Positions 1 to 9,249 of a stretch of DNA of 64,000 nucleotides are shown here, piece after piece. The DNA lies in NCBI GenBank assembly GCA_946811695.1, contig OX328125.1, forward strand, positions 39,320,336 to 39,384,335. Reading direction: 5' to 3'. The notes below the pieces were generated by a model. That model searched no databases. It had not been told where the DNA came from and was given only the letters and a program-made list of their open reading frames with translations. The DNA comes from Gonocerus acuteangulatus (Eukaryota; Arthropoda; Insecta; Hemiptera; Coreidae). The translations under genes and the position numbers were made by a program. The stretch's first letter is position 1; each line of letters starts with the position of its first letter.

Positions 1-22
1 ATATATATATATATATATATAA
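1..22. repeat. (AT)n microsatellite at the window edge
   Basis: Alternating AT from the first base, cut by the window edge, so its full length is unknown. Confidence 0.9.
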
Positions 23-49
23 GTGTATATAATACATATATATGTTTTT

Positions 50-110
50 TGTTTTGGTTTGGCTTAAGGCGTGTCAAGCTTTGAGGTCATTAACGCCAGA
101 CATAAATTTA
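50..110 (+). repeat. SINE-type 3' hairpin module, isolated copy
   Basis: A T-rich run is followed by GGCGTGTCAAGC, a spacer with AGGTCATTAACGCC, and then unrelated sequence. The GGCG and CGCC ends can pair. The same module follows T-runs at 42648-42685, 12575-12640 and 36481-36515. I read it as the reverse-strand 3' end of a SINE family; the body of this copy is not recognisable. Confidence 0.45.
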
Positions 111-149
111 TATTTTTATTAGAAATCATTATATGAAATCAATTCTATA

Positions 150-512
150 TGTAACAATAGTTGTTTCGATCTTCCTCTATGGATGCAAGGTCTGGGCGGG
201 TGCCCTGGAAAGGAATGTTACCGCAAAAAGTTAGCGCCAGTACAGAGAAGCGCAGCACTCCATATAGCTTCGGCCTACCGGACTGCCTCAGAGTCGGCAT
301 CATTGGTGGTGGCTGAAGTTATACCAATTAACCTTCAAGTAAGGGAAAGTAAGTTGATCTCTGGAGGTCTTCTAGTTAAGAAGGTAGCTAAGATGGCAGG
401 AGCAGTGGGATGCTGAAACCAGAGGCAGGTGGACCGCACGAATAGTACAGGATTTGAATACTTGGGTTGTCAGGGAGTTTGGAGAGGTGGTTTTCCCCTC
501 ATTGTAAAATTG
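150..512 (+). pseudogene. LINE reverse transcriptase C-terminal fragment (R1/I/Jockey-like)
   Basis: The plus-strand translation shows the end of a non-LTR retrotransposon reverse transcriptase. One frame has the IASAYRTASESASLVVAEVIPINL block, which in these elements follows 'qR..l.ri..aYRT.S..al.vlag..Pi.l'. A second frame, from about 390, gives the WQEQWD...GRWTARIVQDLNTWV block that ends R1/I/Jockey-type proteins. The frame change between them shows that the copy is broken. No poly-A tail or target duplication could be fixed, so the clade is not certain. Assignment is by motif memory; a profile search would settle it. Confidence 0.6.
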
Positions 513-548
513 TATTTAGTAATTTTTCAATCTCACTTTTGAATTTAC

Positions 549-704
549 CATATTTCTGTATAAAATAACTTGTTCTCGTACTGTTTGAGATATTTCAGGG
601 TTGTTGGGGACATGACTGCAGTTATCTGGATTAATAACATGTTTTAGAATTAGATTAATGAACATGGGCCTGTACTTTTTGCAGGATTTGTCTCTTGAGA
701 TTTT
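549..704 (-). CDS. Unidentified gene, coding exon 3 (52 codons, phase 0-0)
   Basis: The acceptor is atcacag, and the exon starts in phase 0 with K-I-S-R-D-K. It ends YRNM before donor gtaaat. It is 156 nt long and open throughout. It fits the phase-0 end of the exon at 918-1105. Confidence 0.5.
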
Positions 705-1393
705 CTGTGATCTCAACAGACAAATTATATTCTTGTCTAATAATTCATTCCTAGTATGAAAATCATTTTGGGTAGATACTTTTAGTAATTAAATTTATTT
801 TCCAATGTTTTATTTATTATTTTAAATGTTTATAATCCTCATTGATATAAAATTAACTGTTGTTGAATACCAAACATCGATTTTAATTAAAAAAAAAAAA
901 ATCCTCTTGGCTCATACCTGCGGATCAGCACTTTCAATAATATCCCGAACATCAAATCCATCTCCTTTAAAGGTTTCTTTATAGACAGATTTTTTTTCAA
1001 TCGGCTCATCAGCTTCAGCATCACTCAATCCCATAATGTATTTGTCAGCTATTTCATTGTACAAAAATCTTTTAAGTAAATTTCTTCTTCTAGCTAAAAT
1101 ATCAACTGAATTTGTATGAAGGAAATTTTAATTAGCTGGGGCGTAAAAAAATGACGGAGCATCAAGCTGAGTGTGAGAAGGTAAAGCAGTCATACGTAAT
1201 AAAATTGCCATCAGGGAACCCTGCCAAGATTATTTGCTATTTTTCATTACATTATAGGCAACATTTTTGAAACTCATCTGTGTTGTAGCCTACTTTATCA
1301 GCATGCCAATGAGTCTTGTCATTGTAAGTTTTTATTAAAATAATATAACATGAACATTTTCAATCCTTTTATTATCATTCAGGTGGAGTCATG

Positions 1394-1440
<47 letters not shown>

Positions 1441-1708
1441 GTTGCCACTCTTTTTTAGCCAGGATAGAGCTGATGCCTTCTCTTTTTTTGAAAAAAAGAC
1501 CCGAAAAGCCATCACCCCCAGTGGGAATGGAACCCTAGACACAGAGTGCTCACGTTTTAGCTATCAAGCCTCTTAACACCTTTTTAAAGGTGCCTTAAAG
1601 CTTGAAAAATCTGTCAGGAAACAATATTTAAAGATAGGACTTTCTTGAGATTGAATAGGTCTAAAGATTGACAAGAGTATCAAGTATTGCCTAAGGTTTT
1701 TTCTATTG

Positions 1709-1770
<62 letters not shown>

Positions 1771-2139
1771 AAAGGCTCCTTCCCTATCATAGCTATAAAA
1801 GGTTGGTAACCTGAAAATAACCCCTCACAAACATCTGTGTTATGCATTGAGTTAGTAAATAGATCCCTATCTCTTCCCCCCCCCCCCCTTCTAACTCAAT
1901 GGTGTTATGTGTAAGTGAGGTTAAAAAATGTATTATCAAGTCAGTTGTTCACAACAAATATTTATTTCAATTGTAACGTTCACTTATACGTGACTAAGAT
2001 TTTCAAGACGAGTTTTCTACAAATTACCACCCATTTCTAGCCAGGATAGGGCTGATGCCTTTTCCTTTTTTTGTAAGAAAAACCATCACCTCAAGTGGGA
2101 ATCGAACCGAGGCACGAGTCGACGTAAAAAATAAGACTA

Positions 2140-2208
<69 letters not shown>

Positions 2209-2801
2209 CAATACGAATATGATATATGTACATATATATTCGTTTAAGTTCATTGTTTGTTTACAATCATATTCAAAAATTCAAATTTTTTCGTTTCACT
2301 GGCCACACTAAAAAGGCCAATTTTAGGCTTCAACTTATTTCGTTTACCCTCCTTACTAACTCAATGATCAAGAACGATATCTTCATGAGGAGAGTGGCTC
2401 CTTCGTGATTAAAGAAAGCTATATTCAAAATTTTAACTTGTCTTTAATTGAGATAAAATGCATAGTGAAATTTTGCGAAAATCCCTTTTTATTTTCAGCA
2501 GAAAGTGAAAATTGTTTTATTTTATTATATTTTAGGCATCGCTAAACAGGCGGCTTATCCAATAATTGTCACTTAATTAGTATCACAGATGGCCAGGATT
2601 AATTGAGTATTTTGAAAACTTACCGCATGGGCCTTGATGGTACTTGGGCCAAGTATAATCTTCTTTGGAAGTCGTAACAAAGTTTAGTTTATCGCTTTCT
2701 TCTGTTCCATCTGATAAAAGACCAGGCCGACTTGCATTTCCATATTGTGGTTCAAATTTGTCTTCAGACTTTTCCATTTTTATAAATACTTCAGAATGCA
2801 C
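549..2801 (-). CDS. Unidentified spliced gene, 5' part (three coding exons)
   Basis: Three minus-strand exons join in one frame: 2624-2801 (59 codons plus one base), 918-1105 and 549-704, with GT donors (gtaagt, gtatga, gtaaat) and AG acceptors. They encode 174 residues with no stop, and the gene continues past the left edge. The start could be the Met at 2801 or the in-frame Met at 2777. The product is hydrophilic and acidic at the N terminus, with no signal peptide or membrane segment. Notable stretches are YTWPKYHQGP near residue 50, a basic RRRNLLKRFLYNE segment, an acidic DAEADEPIE segment, and KYRPMFINLILKHVINPDN in exon 3. I do not recognise the family. Support comes from consistent phase, splice signals and protein-like composition, not homology. 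It lies downstream of NDUFA13 on the same strand, separated by repeats. Confidence 0.55.
918..1105 (-). CDS. Unidentified gene, coding exon 2
   Basis: The acceptor is aaattcag and the donor is gtatga after ...SADPQ. The exon is 188 nt: two bases complete the split Val codon from exon 1, followed by 62 codons. Confidence 0.55.
1397..1432. repeat. (TA)n microsatellite
   Basis: Uninterrupted TA run next to a reverse-strand SINE copy. Confidence 0.9.
1440..1580 (-). repeat. tRNA-derived SINE, reverse strand
   Basis: On the minus strand a pol III B-box-like GGTTCCATTCC lies at 1524-1534 and is followed by the block CCCACTGGGGGTGATGG. The downstream body (AGCCAGGATAGRGCTGATGCC on the plus strand, from 1458) is shared with 2030-2120, so this is a dispersed family. 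Confidence 0.6.
1709..1768. repeat. Poly-A tract of about 60 bases
   Basis: Long A homopolymer; probably the tail of a retroposed copy that can no longer be recognised. Confidence 0.85.
2030..2206 (-). repeat. tRNA-derived SINE, reverse strand, plus adjoining (TA)n
   Basis: The reverse strand carries the B-box GGTTCGATTCC (2098-2108) and the same CCAGGATAGGGCTGATGCC body as the copy at 1440-1580. A (TA)n tract fills 2143-2206. The 69-residue open frame through the TA run encodes Tyr-Ile repeats only and is not a gene. Confidence 0.6.
2624..2801 (-). CDS. Unidentified gene, first coding exon
   Basis: The exon starts MHSEVFIKMEKSEDK and ends ...YHQGPC plus one base at a consensus donor, gtaagttt. 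The second Met (2777) is an alternative start. No promoter element is evident upstream; the flanking 2802-3060 is plain AT-rich DNA. Confidence 0.55.
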
Positions 2802-3443
2802 TCAAAGATAATATCAAGAAAACTTCGTTGCCTATGGTGTCTCTATGTCAACAGTTGCTTAGTAACAGTCCCGGGACGTGATAATTTTCAAAGCTACTCC
2901 AGTGAAATATCCAAGAAAAGCAAGACTTTAGGCACTATAATAGCCACAATGCACTAAAAATTGCTTGTAGCGGACTCAAAGGCCGAAATAGCTCACTCCT
3001 CTTACACCATATAACAAATTATACAAGCTTTTAGGACCCCCCCATCATTTAACCAGTTTTAAGGACTATTCATTTTACTCCTAAATGCAATTAAAAAATA
3101 TACAACCAATAAAATCTGAAAGAAACAAAGGTTCAAAGTCATGATTTTCGATATTTTAAGCACTGTTTTCTTCAGAGATGGTTCTATTAAAAGTTCGATG
3201 AGAACCTTTTTGGTTGGGAATTTGTTAAGTTTCAGAATTGCCATATTCCACTTGAAGATTTCCCAACCTAGATTTATTTTGAGACTTTTATGAAAAGTTC
3301 AAACCGCTCTTCACAGTTCTAATGCTTCGTCTACTTCAGGCATAACTAAAGTGTATATATCTTAGTTTGTGTGAATAGAAAGAAAATCCAAAATAAAGTC
3401 AATCCGCCATTTTGGAGTATTCCAAACCAAAACGTATCTTTCT
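2802..3443. other. Intergenic DNA with a degenerate family A fragment
   Basis: No gene is seen. From about 3060 to 3300 the sequence loosely follows family A: a block like TTTTACT..TAAATGCAATT, then gaacctttttgg, then aagatttcccaacc. It looks like an old, eroded copy. Confidence 0.4.
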
Positions 3444-4718
3444 AAGTCCGACTCGCAGGAACTGCATCATCTTAGCACGGTTACGTACATCTCGAAGAAA
3501 TGGAATAGATTAGCATCACAAATCACAGGAAACTGACAGTAGCCAACTTACACAGAAGCGGATAATTCTTAATCTGTATAAGTCAATACAATTATGTACT
3601 GAGAACGTACTTACTCTTTGACTACTGCTGAGAAGGCTCTATTCTAAACAACCAAAAATTCGTTGTCATTTTAAGTATCTTGTTTTACTAGCAAATTCGC
3701 TTTACTGTTATAATCAACTATAAATATGTGCTTCATGGCGAATAAAATTCCATTCTGTCGTAGGTTAAATCTTTCTATAAAATAAGAAATAACGATAACT
3801 TCAGTTGGAGGCTATGAGGAAGGTTATATAGATAGGAGAATTCAAAACAAACTACGTCATCATGATTAGCCACTGCCATCATGATTACCACAGCCACTCC
3901 AAACTTATTACCAATACCTTTCACCGTTTCTTAGCTTATTATACTACAATACTAATTTTACTGATAAATTCAATTTAAGGCAAGAAACAACCAATTAAAA
4001 AGTGAGATAAACAAAGAGAAAAACCCTTTCAAAACAAACAATTTTTAAGTTTTAAGCGCTTATATCTCTGATTGACGTTGTCCCATCGAATATTGCTTCA
4101 GAACCTTTTTTGTAGAGAATTTAGTAAACATTCGAATGGCCAACTTCCACTTACCACGATTTCCCAACCGTTATCGAGATATTTACGAAAAATGTATGAA
4201 GATCCGAAATCTTTTCATGTCTATTACTAAAATATTTTGTTCGCATACTTCCTTAACTCCAAATATAACCAAAAATTAAAAATCTTAGTTGGGATTAATT
4301 TCAAATATGTAGAAAATATTTTAATTGAATCCCGCGATTCTAAGTACCCACAAAAAAATAATGACTTAGATAAATCCCTAGCCCTTCCTAGAACCTCCTA
4401 TCTATCCCCACTCCTATATAAGCAGGTGCTTATCTCCCATGATAACTACTGCTCCTTCGGCTTAGACAGTCAGTTCCTTTCCAGTCATTGTGCACATATC
4501 TCTAAATTCTAAATTGTATCAGTTCATGTAAACATTATTCAATAAATCCAGTTTTTAAAAAGTGTCTCCTGAAGTTTTTGTATTTAACTCTTACAAAAAC
4601 ATTGAATCCACTTTTCTCAAAAACGGTTACAGATATCGACTTAAAAATGGTTTCATTCGTTTTCCTATGTTAAGAAACCTATAAAACAAGTACCTGTAAG
4701 CATATAAACTCAAAGACG

Positions 4719-5812
4719 TTGAAGAAGCTTGTTCTTGTTACAGAAAGCCAAGAATCAGCAGCCATATAAATCACATCCTTAATAGATATTTTCTTTAATT
4801 TTTGAATTAACCCTTCCTCTTCTGCTAATAGTATTTCAGACAAAAGCTTCTTTTTGTAGTATCGTTTGAAGGCCGAAATTACTCCTTGGTCCATAGGCTG
4901 GATTATTGATATGACATTTGCAGGGAAAAACATCGATTTTATTTCGCCCTCGCATAGGACATGCTCGGCAAGATGAGATGGTGCATTATAGATTAGGAGT
5001 AGGGCTCGATGAACGGTAGTCTTTTTACGCCCAGAAATTGTTTTACATGAGGTACAAAATGGTGCTTAAACCATTGCTCAAATATTTCAGCACTCATCCA
5101 TGCAGATTTTTGATTTTTATAAATAACTGGCAGGTTATTAATATTTATGTGTTTGAGGGCTCTGGGTTTGGCAGATTTTTCAATTAAAACTAACTTTAAT
5201 TTATCTTCCCTACTTGCATTTGCACAAACCAAAACAGTGACTCTGTCTTTAATGCCTTTGAAACCACTCGCGGTTGTTTGCGTATTTGCCGCGAGAGTTT
5301 TTTTAAGACAACACTTTGTACCACAAGCCAGTCTCATCCGCGTTGTAAATTTGGTCAGCGCATAGGTTTTGAGTTTTTATTAACAATTCAAAATCATTAA
5401 TAAATTTGGATGAAGATTCGGTATCCGCTGAAAGTTTTCCCCCGTAAATGCTGAGAGCCCTAATGCCGTGTCTGCTTTTGAACCGATTAAGCCACCCTTT
5501 ACTCGCTTCGGAAAGTGAACGAGTAAACAAAATATTCCAGGACCCGCTATTAGAAAAAGTTTCAAACAGGAGGCGTAGGGAACTGATTCCTGGAAGGAAA
5601 TTAACGAGAGTGTTCTTGCGCACAACACCTGCTTCCGTCCTACGATTTGAGACTCTCAAATTGAGATTTGTATTTCTTCTGAGAATCGGGATGAAGTTCC
5701 CTTCGTGGCCATTGGCTCAACTTCATATATATACACATAGCCGTACCCCCCCCCCCCCCCCCTCAGGCTTGATCTCGGTTGACCGGACCTCGGTTAATCG
5801 GAACCCTACTGT
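4719..5812 (-). pseudogene. Broken Tigger/pogo-like DDE transposase
   Basis: Minus-strand open segments at 5659-5303, 5337-4993 and 4933-4679 read in order as a Tc1-mariner-superfamily Tigger/pogo transposase. They show a CENP-B-like RFKSRHGIR block, the catalytic NADETGLW block (first Asp), a WMSAEIFEQWFKHHFVPHV region, and SIIQPMDQGVISAFKRYY near the last acidic residue. Frame breaks near 4940-4990 and between the first two segments make it non-functional. The 5' end lies in the (TA)n tract at about 5812, where the reverse strand gives CAGTAGGGTTCCGATTAACC, a pogo-type terminal repeat. The 3' end is missing: homology stops where family A sequence begins (about 4718). It is probably an insertion that later lost its 3' end; it may not be family A's own transposase. 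Confidence 0.75.
5746..5763. repeat. C homopolymer tract
   Basis: About 17 C in a row within the Tigger 5' region. Such tracts are prone to length error in assemblies. Confidence 0.85.
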
Positions 5813-5813
5813 G

Positions 5814-5847
<34 letters not shown>

Positions 5848-6990
5848 AATTTGGGCCACCTATATTTTCGTGATCTATAGGGTCTGAAACATGAAAGTTT
5901 CTAGTCGGCATTTCCGGATTGCGTCATGAGGTCAACCTCATAAGCGGGTTCTCCCCCCCGCTATGGAGATAGGGAGTAACCGCGCTGAACACAGCAACGT
6001 TAATGATATGCCTTGGAAGGAGTTTCATTCGAACCCTCACCTCAAAATATCAATAAAAAGTGTACCTGTCTGCGTAATAATGCTAAATCATTATCTCTAA
6101 GATGTTATAACAGATTGTTGGTGAGTTTATTTTGATAAACACGCTGATTGCCAGTCTAAATTTAAAATGTATTATTTTATTCAATATTATTTGAGTTCAG
6201 AATTTTTCACATCCTCCACATACATGAAATGATGGTTCCCTCTTGGTAGCACTATATTCAGTATATTTCTCATTTTCATTCCTTGTTTTACTAAAATAAT
6301 CATTTTACTGTTAAATGCAATTTAAAAAAATAATAACAATCAATTAAAAAGTGAAGTAAACAGAGACAAAAACCTGTTCAAAAGAACAAACTAATACTTT
6401 CGGAGTTTGAAGCACTTATTTCTCTGATTGACATAGCCTATCGAAAATTACTTCAGAACCTTTTTTTGTAGAGAATTTAGTAAGCTTTCGAATGGCCACC
6501 TTCCACTTACCACGATTTCCCAACCGTTATCGAGATATTTACGAAAAATGTATGAAGATCCGAAATCTTTTCATGTCTATTAATAAAATATTTTGTTCGC
6601 ATACTTCCTTAACTCCAAATATAACCAAAAATTAAAAAACTTAGTTGGGATTAATTTCCAATGTGTAGAAAATATTTCAATTGAATCCCGCAATTCTAAG
6701 TACCCACAAAAAAAATAATGACTTACAAAAACATTGAATCCACTTTTCTCAAAAACGGTTACAGATATCGACTTAAAAATGGTTTCATCGTTTTCCTATG
6801 TTAAGAAACCTATAAAACAAGTACCTGTAAGCATATAAACTCAAAGACATAAGCGTTATGATTTAGTAATTTATTTACGAGAATTTAGTAAGCTTTTGAA
6901 TGGTCACCTTCTACTTACCACAATTTCCTAAACGTTTTCGAGATATGTGAGAATATATACAAAGATCCCAAAACTTTTCATGTCTGTTAA

Positions 6991-8370
6991 TGGGTGGACT
7001 GCATAAAAGCTAGCAGTTGCTAGAACTAAGTATTTTCCAAGCAATTACTTAGTTCCGAGTGAATAAAAATGTTAGCTCCAACTAGGCCTAGCACCAGCTT
7101 AGTTTATCACGGTTCCTAGTTGCAGCTAGGTAGGTGTGAATGAGCTGTGACTAGGTTCTAAGGTTAGCAATTGCTCAGGAAAAAGCAAGTCTGGTCTGGC
7201 TCATGCTAGCTTTTTAGTTAGTCGTTTCTTTTCACTCAATCATGGCGGCGTTTATGCATGTTCCTAAGGAAAAGGAGTATTATATACGCCGAGACGTCTT
7301 CACATTATATTTTTATCTTGTTTAGCTGCATTTTCTGTAGTAAAATGATTCTTTGAAGATCGGGAGTTGATGGATCTTTTTTTTCTTCCGTACAGTAAAC
7401 CTCAACCATTTTCGCGCAATTTTTTATTTGCAATTTGTTGTGAAGCAGTGCTGGGTTCGCACTTCCTTGTTCGACGCTTGTCGTTGAATCTAACTGCGAT
7501 TCTTCCTGGGATTTTTGCCCTTAATCAATAATTTGTAAAATGCTTTTCCCCACTGCTTCAATTTTATAGGCTTATTGCCAGTGGCTTTTTGTTCGGTTTT
7601 CTTCTTTATGCTTGATTTCATGTTACTCAGCAACTTATTTAACTGTGCAACACAACTTATTTAACTGTGCAACAGTGACCGTTTTCCCTATGGGAATTGA
7701 AAATTCATTACTAATTCTGTCCCAAGCATGTTTTCTTTCTTTAATAGCAGCTGGTAATTTAGATTTATCCATTACCACAGGATCATTGAGTAATACTGTT
7801 ATAAAAAGTGACCGATCCAGGTCGGCATGGGGGTATATAGAAAATAATTTCGGGAGGGGCTGGGAGTATTTGGGGGAGGGCTGAGAGCATTTGGGGGTAT
7901 GGGATATTGTCAATCTAGATCTTGGAATAGTTAGCCAATTAAAATGCTATTACACCAAAAAGAAATGATTTTTTTCTGACCAAAGTGGTCTCATTTAATT
8001 TATTTTTAAGGTTCTCATGACACAATTTCACCAATTTCGGAGGGGAATGCAGCCCCCTTATAGGGCCCATGCGTGTCGACAGTTGCACAAGACACACTGA
8101 GCCCGATGAGGAGAGAGAGAGAGAGAGACAAGCAACAAACTCTGACAGGAAGAAAGAGGGATGAGGGAGGGAGGTAGGAATCCTAGCTGCAGCTAGGGGG
8201 TTAGCACCAGCTACCCTTAGCATTTCCTTAGTTTATCAGGACCTGAGTATAACTTACTTAGATCTTGCTACCTAGAAGTAGCTCTTGTTTATTCACTTGG
8301 TATTGAGGAAGAGCTACATCTAAGGGCTAGATTCTACCTGCTAGATCCTAGATTTTATTCACTCCATCCA
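6991..8370 (-). mobile_element. PIF/Harbinger-like element inserted in family A
   Basis: The element interrupts the family A word tctgttaa/taaaatatt. Its ends are inverted: TGGGTGGACTGCATAAAA at the left and, on the other strand at the right, TGGATGGAGTGAATAAAA, both followed by CTAG-rich words. TAA flanks both sides (6988-6990 and 8372-8374), fitting the 3-bp TWA duplication of PIF/Harbinger elements. It encodes remains of a Myb/SANT-like protein on the minus strand; no DDE transposase is seen. It also holds a (GA)n run near 8110. Confidence 0.6.
7480..7823 (-). pseudogene. Myb/SANT-like DNA-binding protein remnant
   Basis: The minus strand encodes KLPAAIKERKHAWDRISNEF and then GKTVTVAQLNKL. 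This is the pattern of the Myb/SANT-like protein that accompanies PIF/Harbinger transposases ('..i.er..aW..I...fn......Tv.qlk.k..nlk'). A 22-bp unit at 7631-7652 is duplicated exactly at 7653-7674 and shifts the frame. After the duplication another frame carries on with SNMKSSIKKK...KLKQWGKAFYKLL until a stop. Family assignment is by motif only. Confidence 0.5.
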
Positions 8371-8987
8371 ATAACATTTTTTTTTTTTTTTTCTAATACT
8401 TCCTTAACTCCAAACATAACCAAACTTTAAGTATCTTAGGTCAGATGAATGTCAAACTTCTGGAACAAGTTTCAATTGAATCAATTGTTTCTGAATACCC
8501 AAAAAATTAGTTGAGAAAGGTAGTTGTTTCAACTTTTCACGTAAACGCTTACAAATGTTATCATTCATTTTCCTACATTAGAGAAACTATAAAACGGCTA
8601 GCTTCAAGCATATAAACTCAAAAACGTAAGCGTACCGATTTTTTTTTCACCAATATAAACTTCATAAGCGGGTTTCCGGGCGGGGGAAGGAGGGACAAGC
8701 TGCGCTAAAAAGTACAAAGCCCAGGCTATGGAGATGGTGTACCATGAGAAATGTTCTGGAAAAGTATTACAATTGTTTCACTTTAAAAAACACGGATGGC
8801 ATGAACAATAAAAAAAAAAACCACCTGGAACCCATTTTGAAGAATAGAACTGAAAGTTAGCTTGCTAGGGGGGGGGGGAGTAATAAAGAATGGACAAGAA
8901 AATATGGGAGTCAGTAACAAACTTCATATTCTATTTTTTTTTTTTTAAGGAGTGCACAAAAAGAACAATGAAAAAGTACTCTATTGT

Positions 8988-8993
8988 TTTATT
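8988..8993 (-). terminator. NDUFA13: Poly-A signal AATAAA of NDUFA13
   Basis: AATAAA on the minus strand, about 50 bases downstream of the NDUFA13 stop at 9042. It is the first such hexamer after the stop. Confidence 0.55.
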
Positions 8994-9041
8994 TAAATAT
9001 AACTAATAACAATAAATAATTAATGAGTATAATCTCATTAA

Positions 9042-9249
9042 TTAATCCCACAATCTAATGCTCTTAAATTGATTCAAAAATTTAGGGTGCGAATGTGCAA
9101 AATATTCATTAAGCGTAGGTTTGGTCAGGGTATCCTCAGAAATGGATTTGTAAATTGGTTCTCCTTTGTATTTTCCAACTTCCCAACCTTCAACATTAGC
9201 CATTAACTTCTCTTCTGCTTCTCTGTTTCTCCGAAGCTGCTTTAAATAT
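9042..9249 (-). CDS. NDUFA13: NDUFA13 exon 3 (C terminus and stop)
   Basis: It begins after acceptor tatttcag with the last base of a split Glu codon. It encodes YLKQLRRNREAEEKLMANVE through ...KSIRLWD and stops with TAA at 9042-9044. Confidence 0.93.

Larger units (their letters stand above)
3444..5987 (+). mobile_element. Family A repeat, copy 1 (contains a Tigger fragment)
   Basis: It starts with the conserved AAGTCCGACTCGCAGGAACT block and CTTAGCACGGTTACG (3471). It ends near 5970-5987 with GAGTAACCGCGCT, the inverted form of the start. Internal blocks shared with the other copies include agaacctttttgtagagaat, cacgatttcccaacc, cttccttaactccaaa and ctcaaaracg. At about 4719 the shared sequence breaks off into a reverse-strand Tigger fragment. 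Shared sequence resumes after 5812 with a (TA)n tract and CTAGTCGGCATTTCCGGATT. Class unknown; the inverted ends suggest a DNA transposon. Confidence 0.6.
6270..8707 (+). mobile_element. Family A repeat, copy 2, interrupted and rearranged
   Basis: From about 6300 the sequence matches copy 1 from about 3960. The 6480-6840 stretch is almost identical to 4130-4710, with about 340 bases missing internally. At about 6850 the copy jumps back and repeats the agaatttagtaagctttcgaat block. At 6991 it is interrupted by a PIF/Harbinger-like element and resumes at 8371 (ctaatacttccttaactcc), ending near CTGCGCTAAAA at 8700. Confidence 0.55.

Noticed and set aside
2024..2233. Open frames through (TA)n tracts (also at 18173-18504, 44092-44340, 51630-51863, 56948-57166)
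   Set aside because: They encode Tyr-Ile repeats from microsatellites and have no splice or homology support.
4237..4512. 91-residue plus-strand protein
   Set aside because: Within family A copy 1. The matching region of copy 2 lacks about 200 bases of it, and no motif is present.
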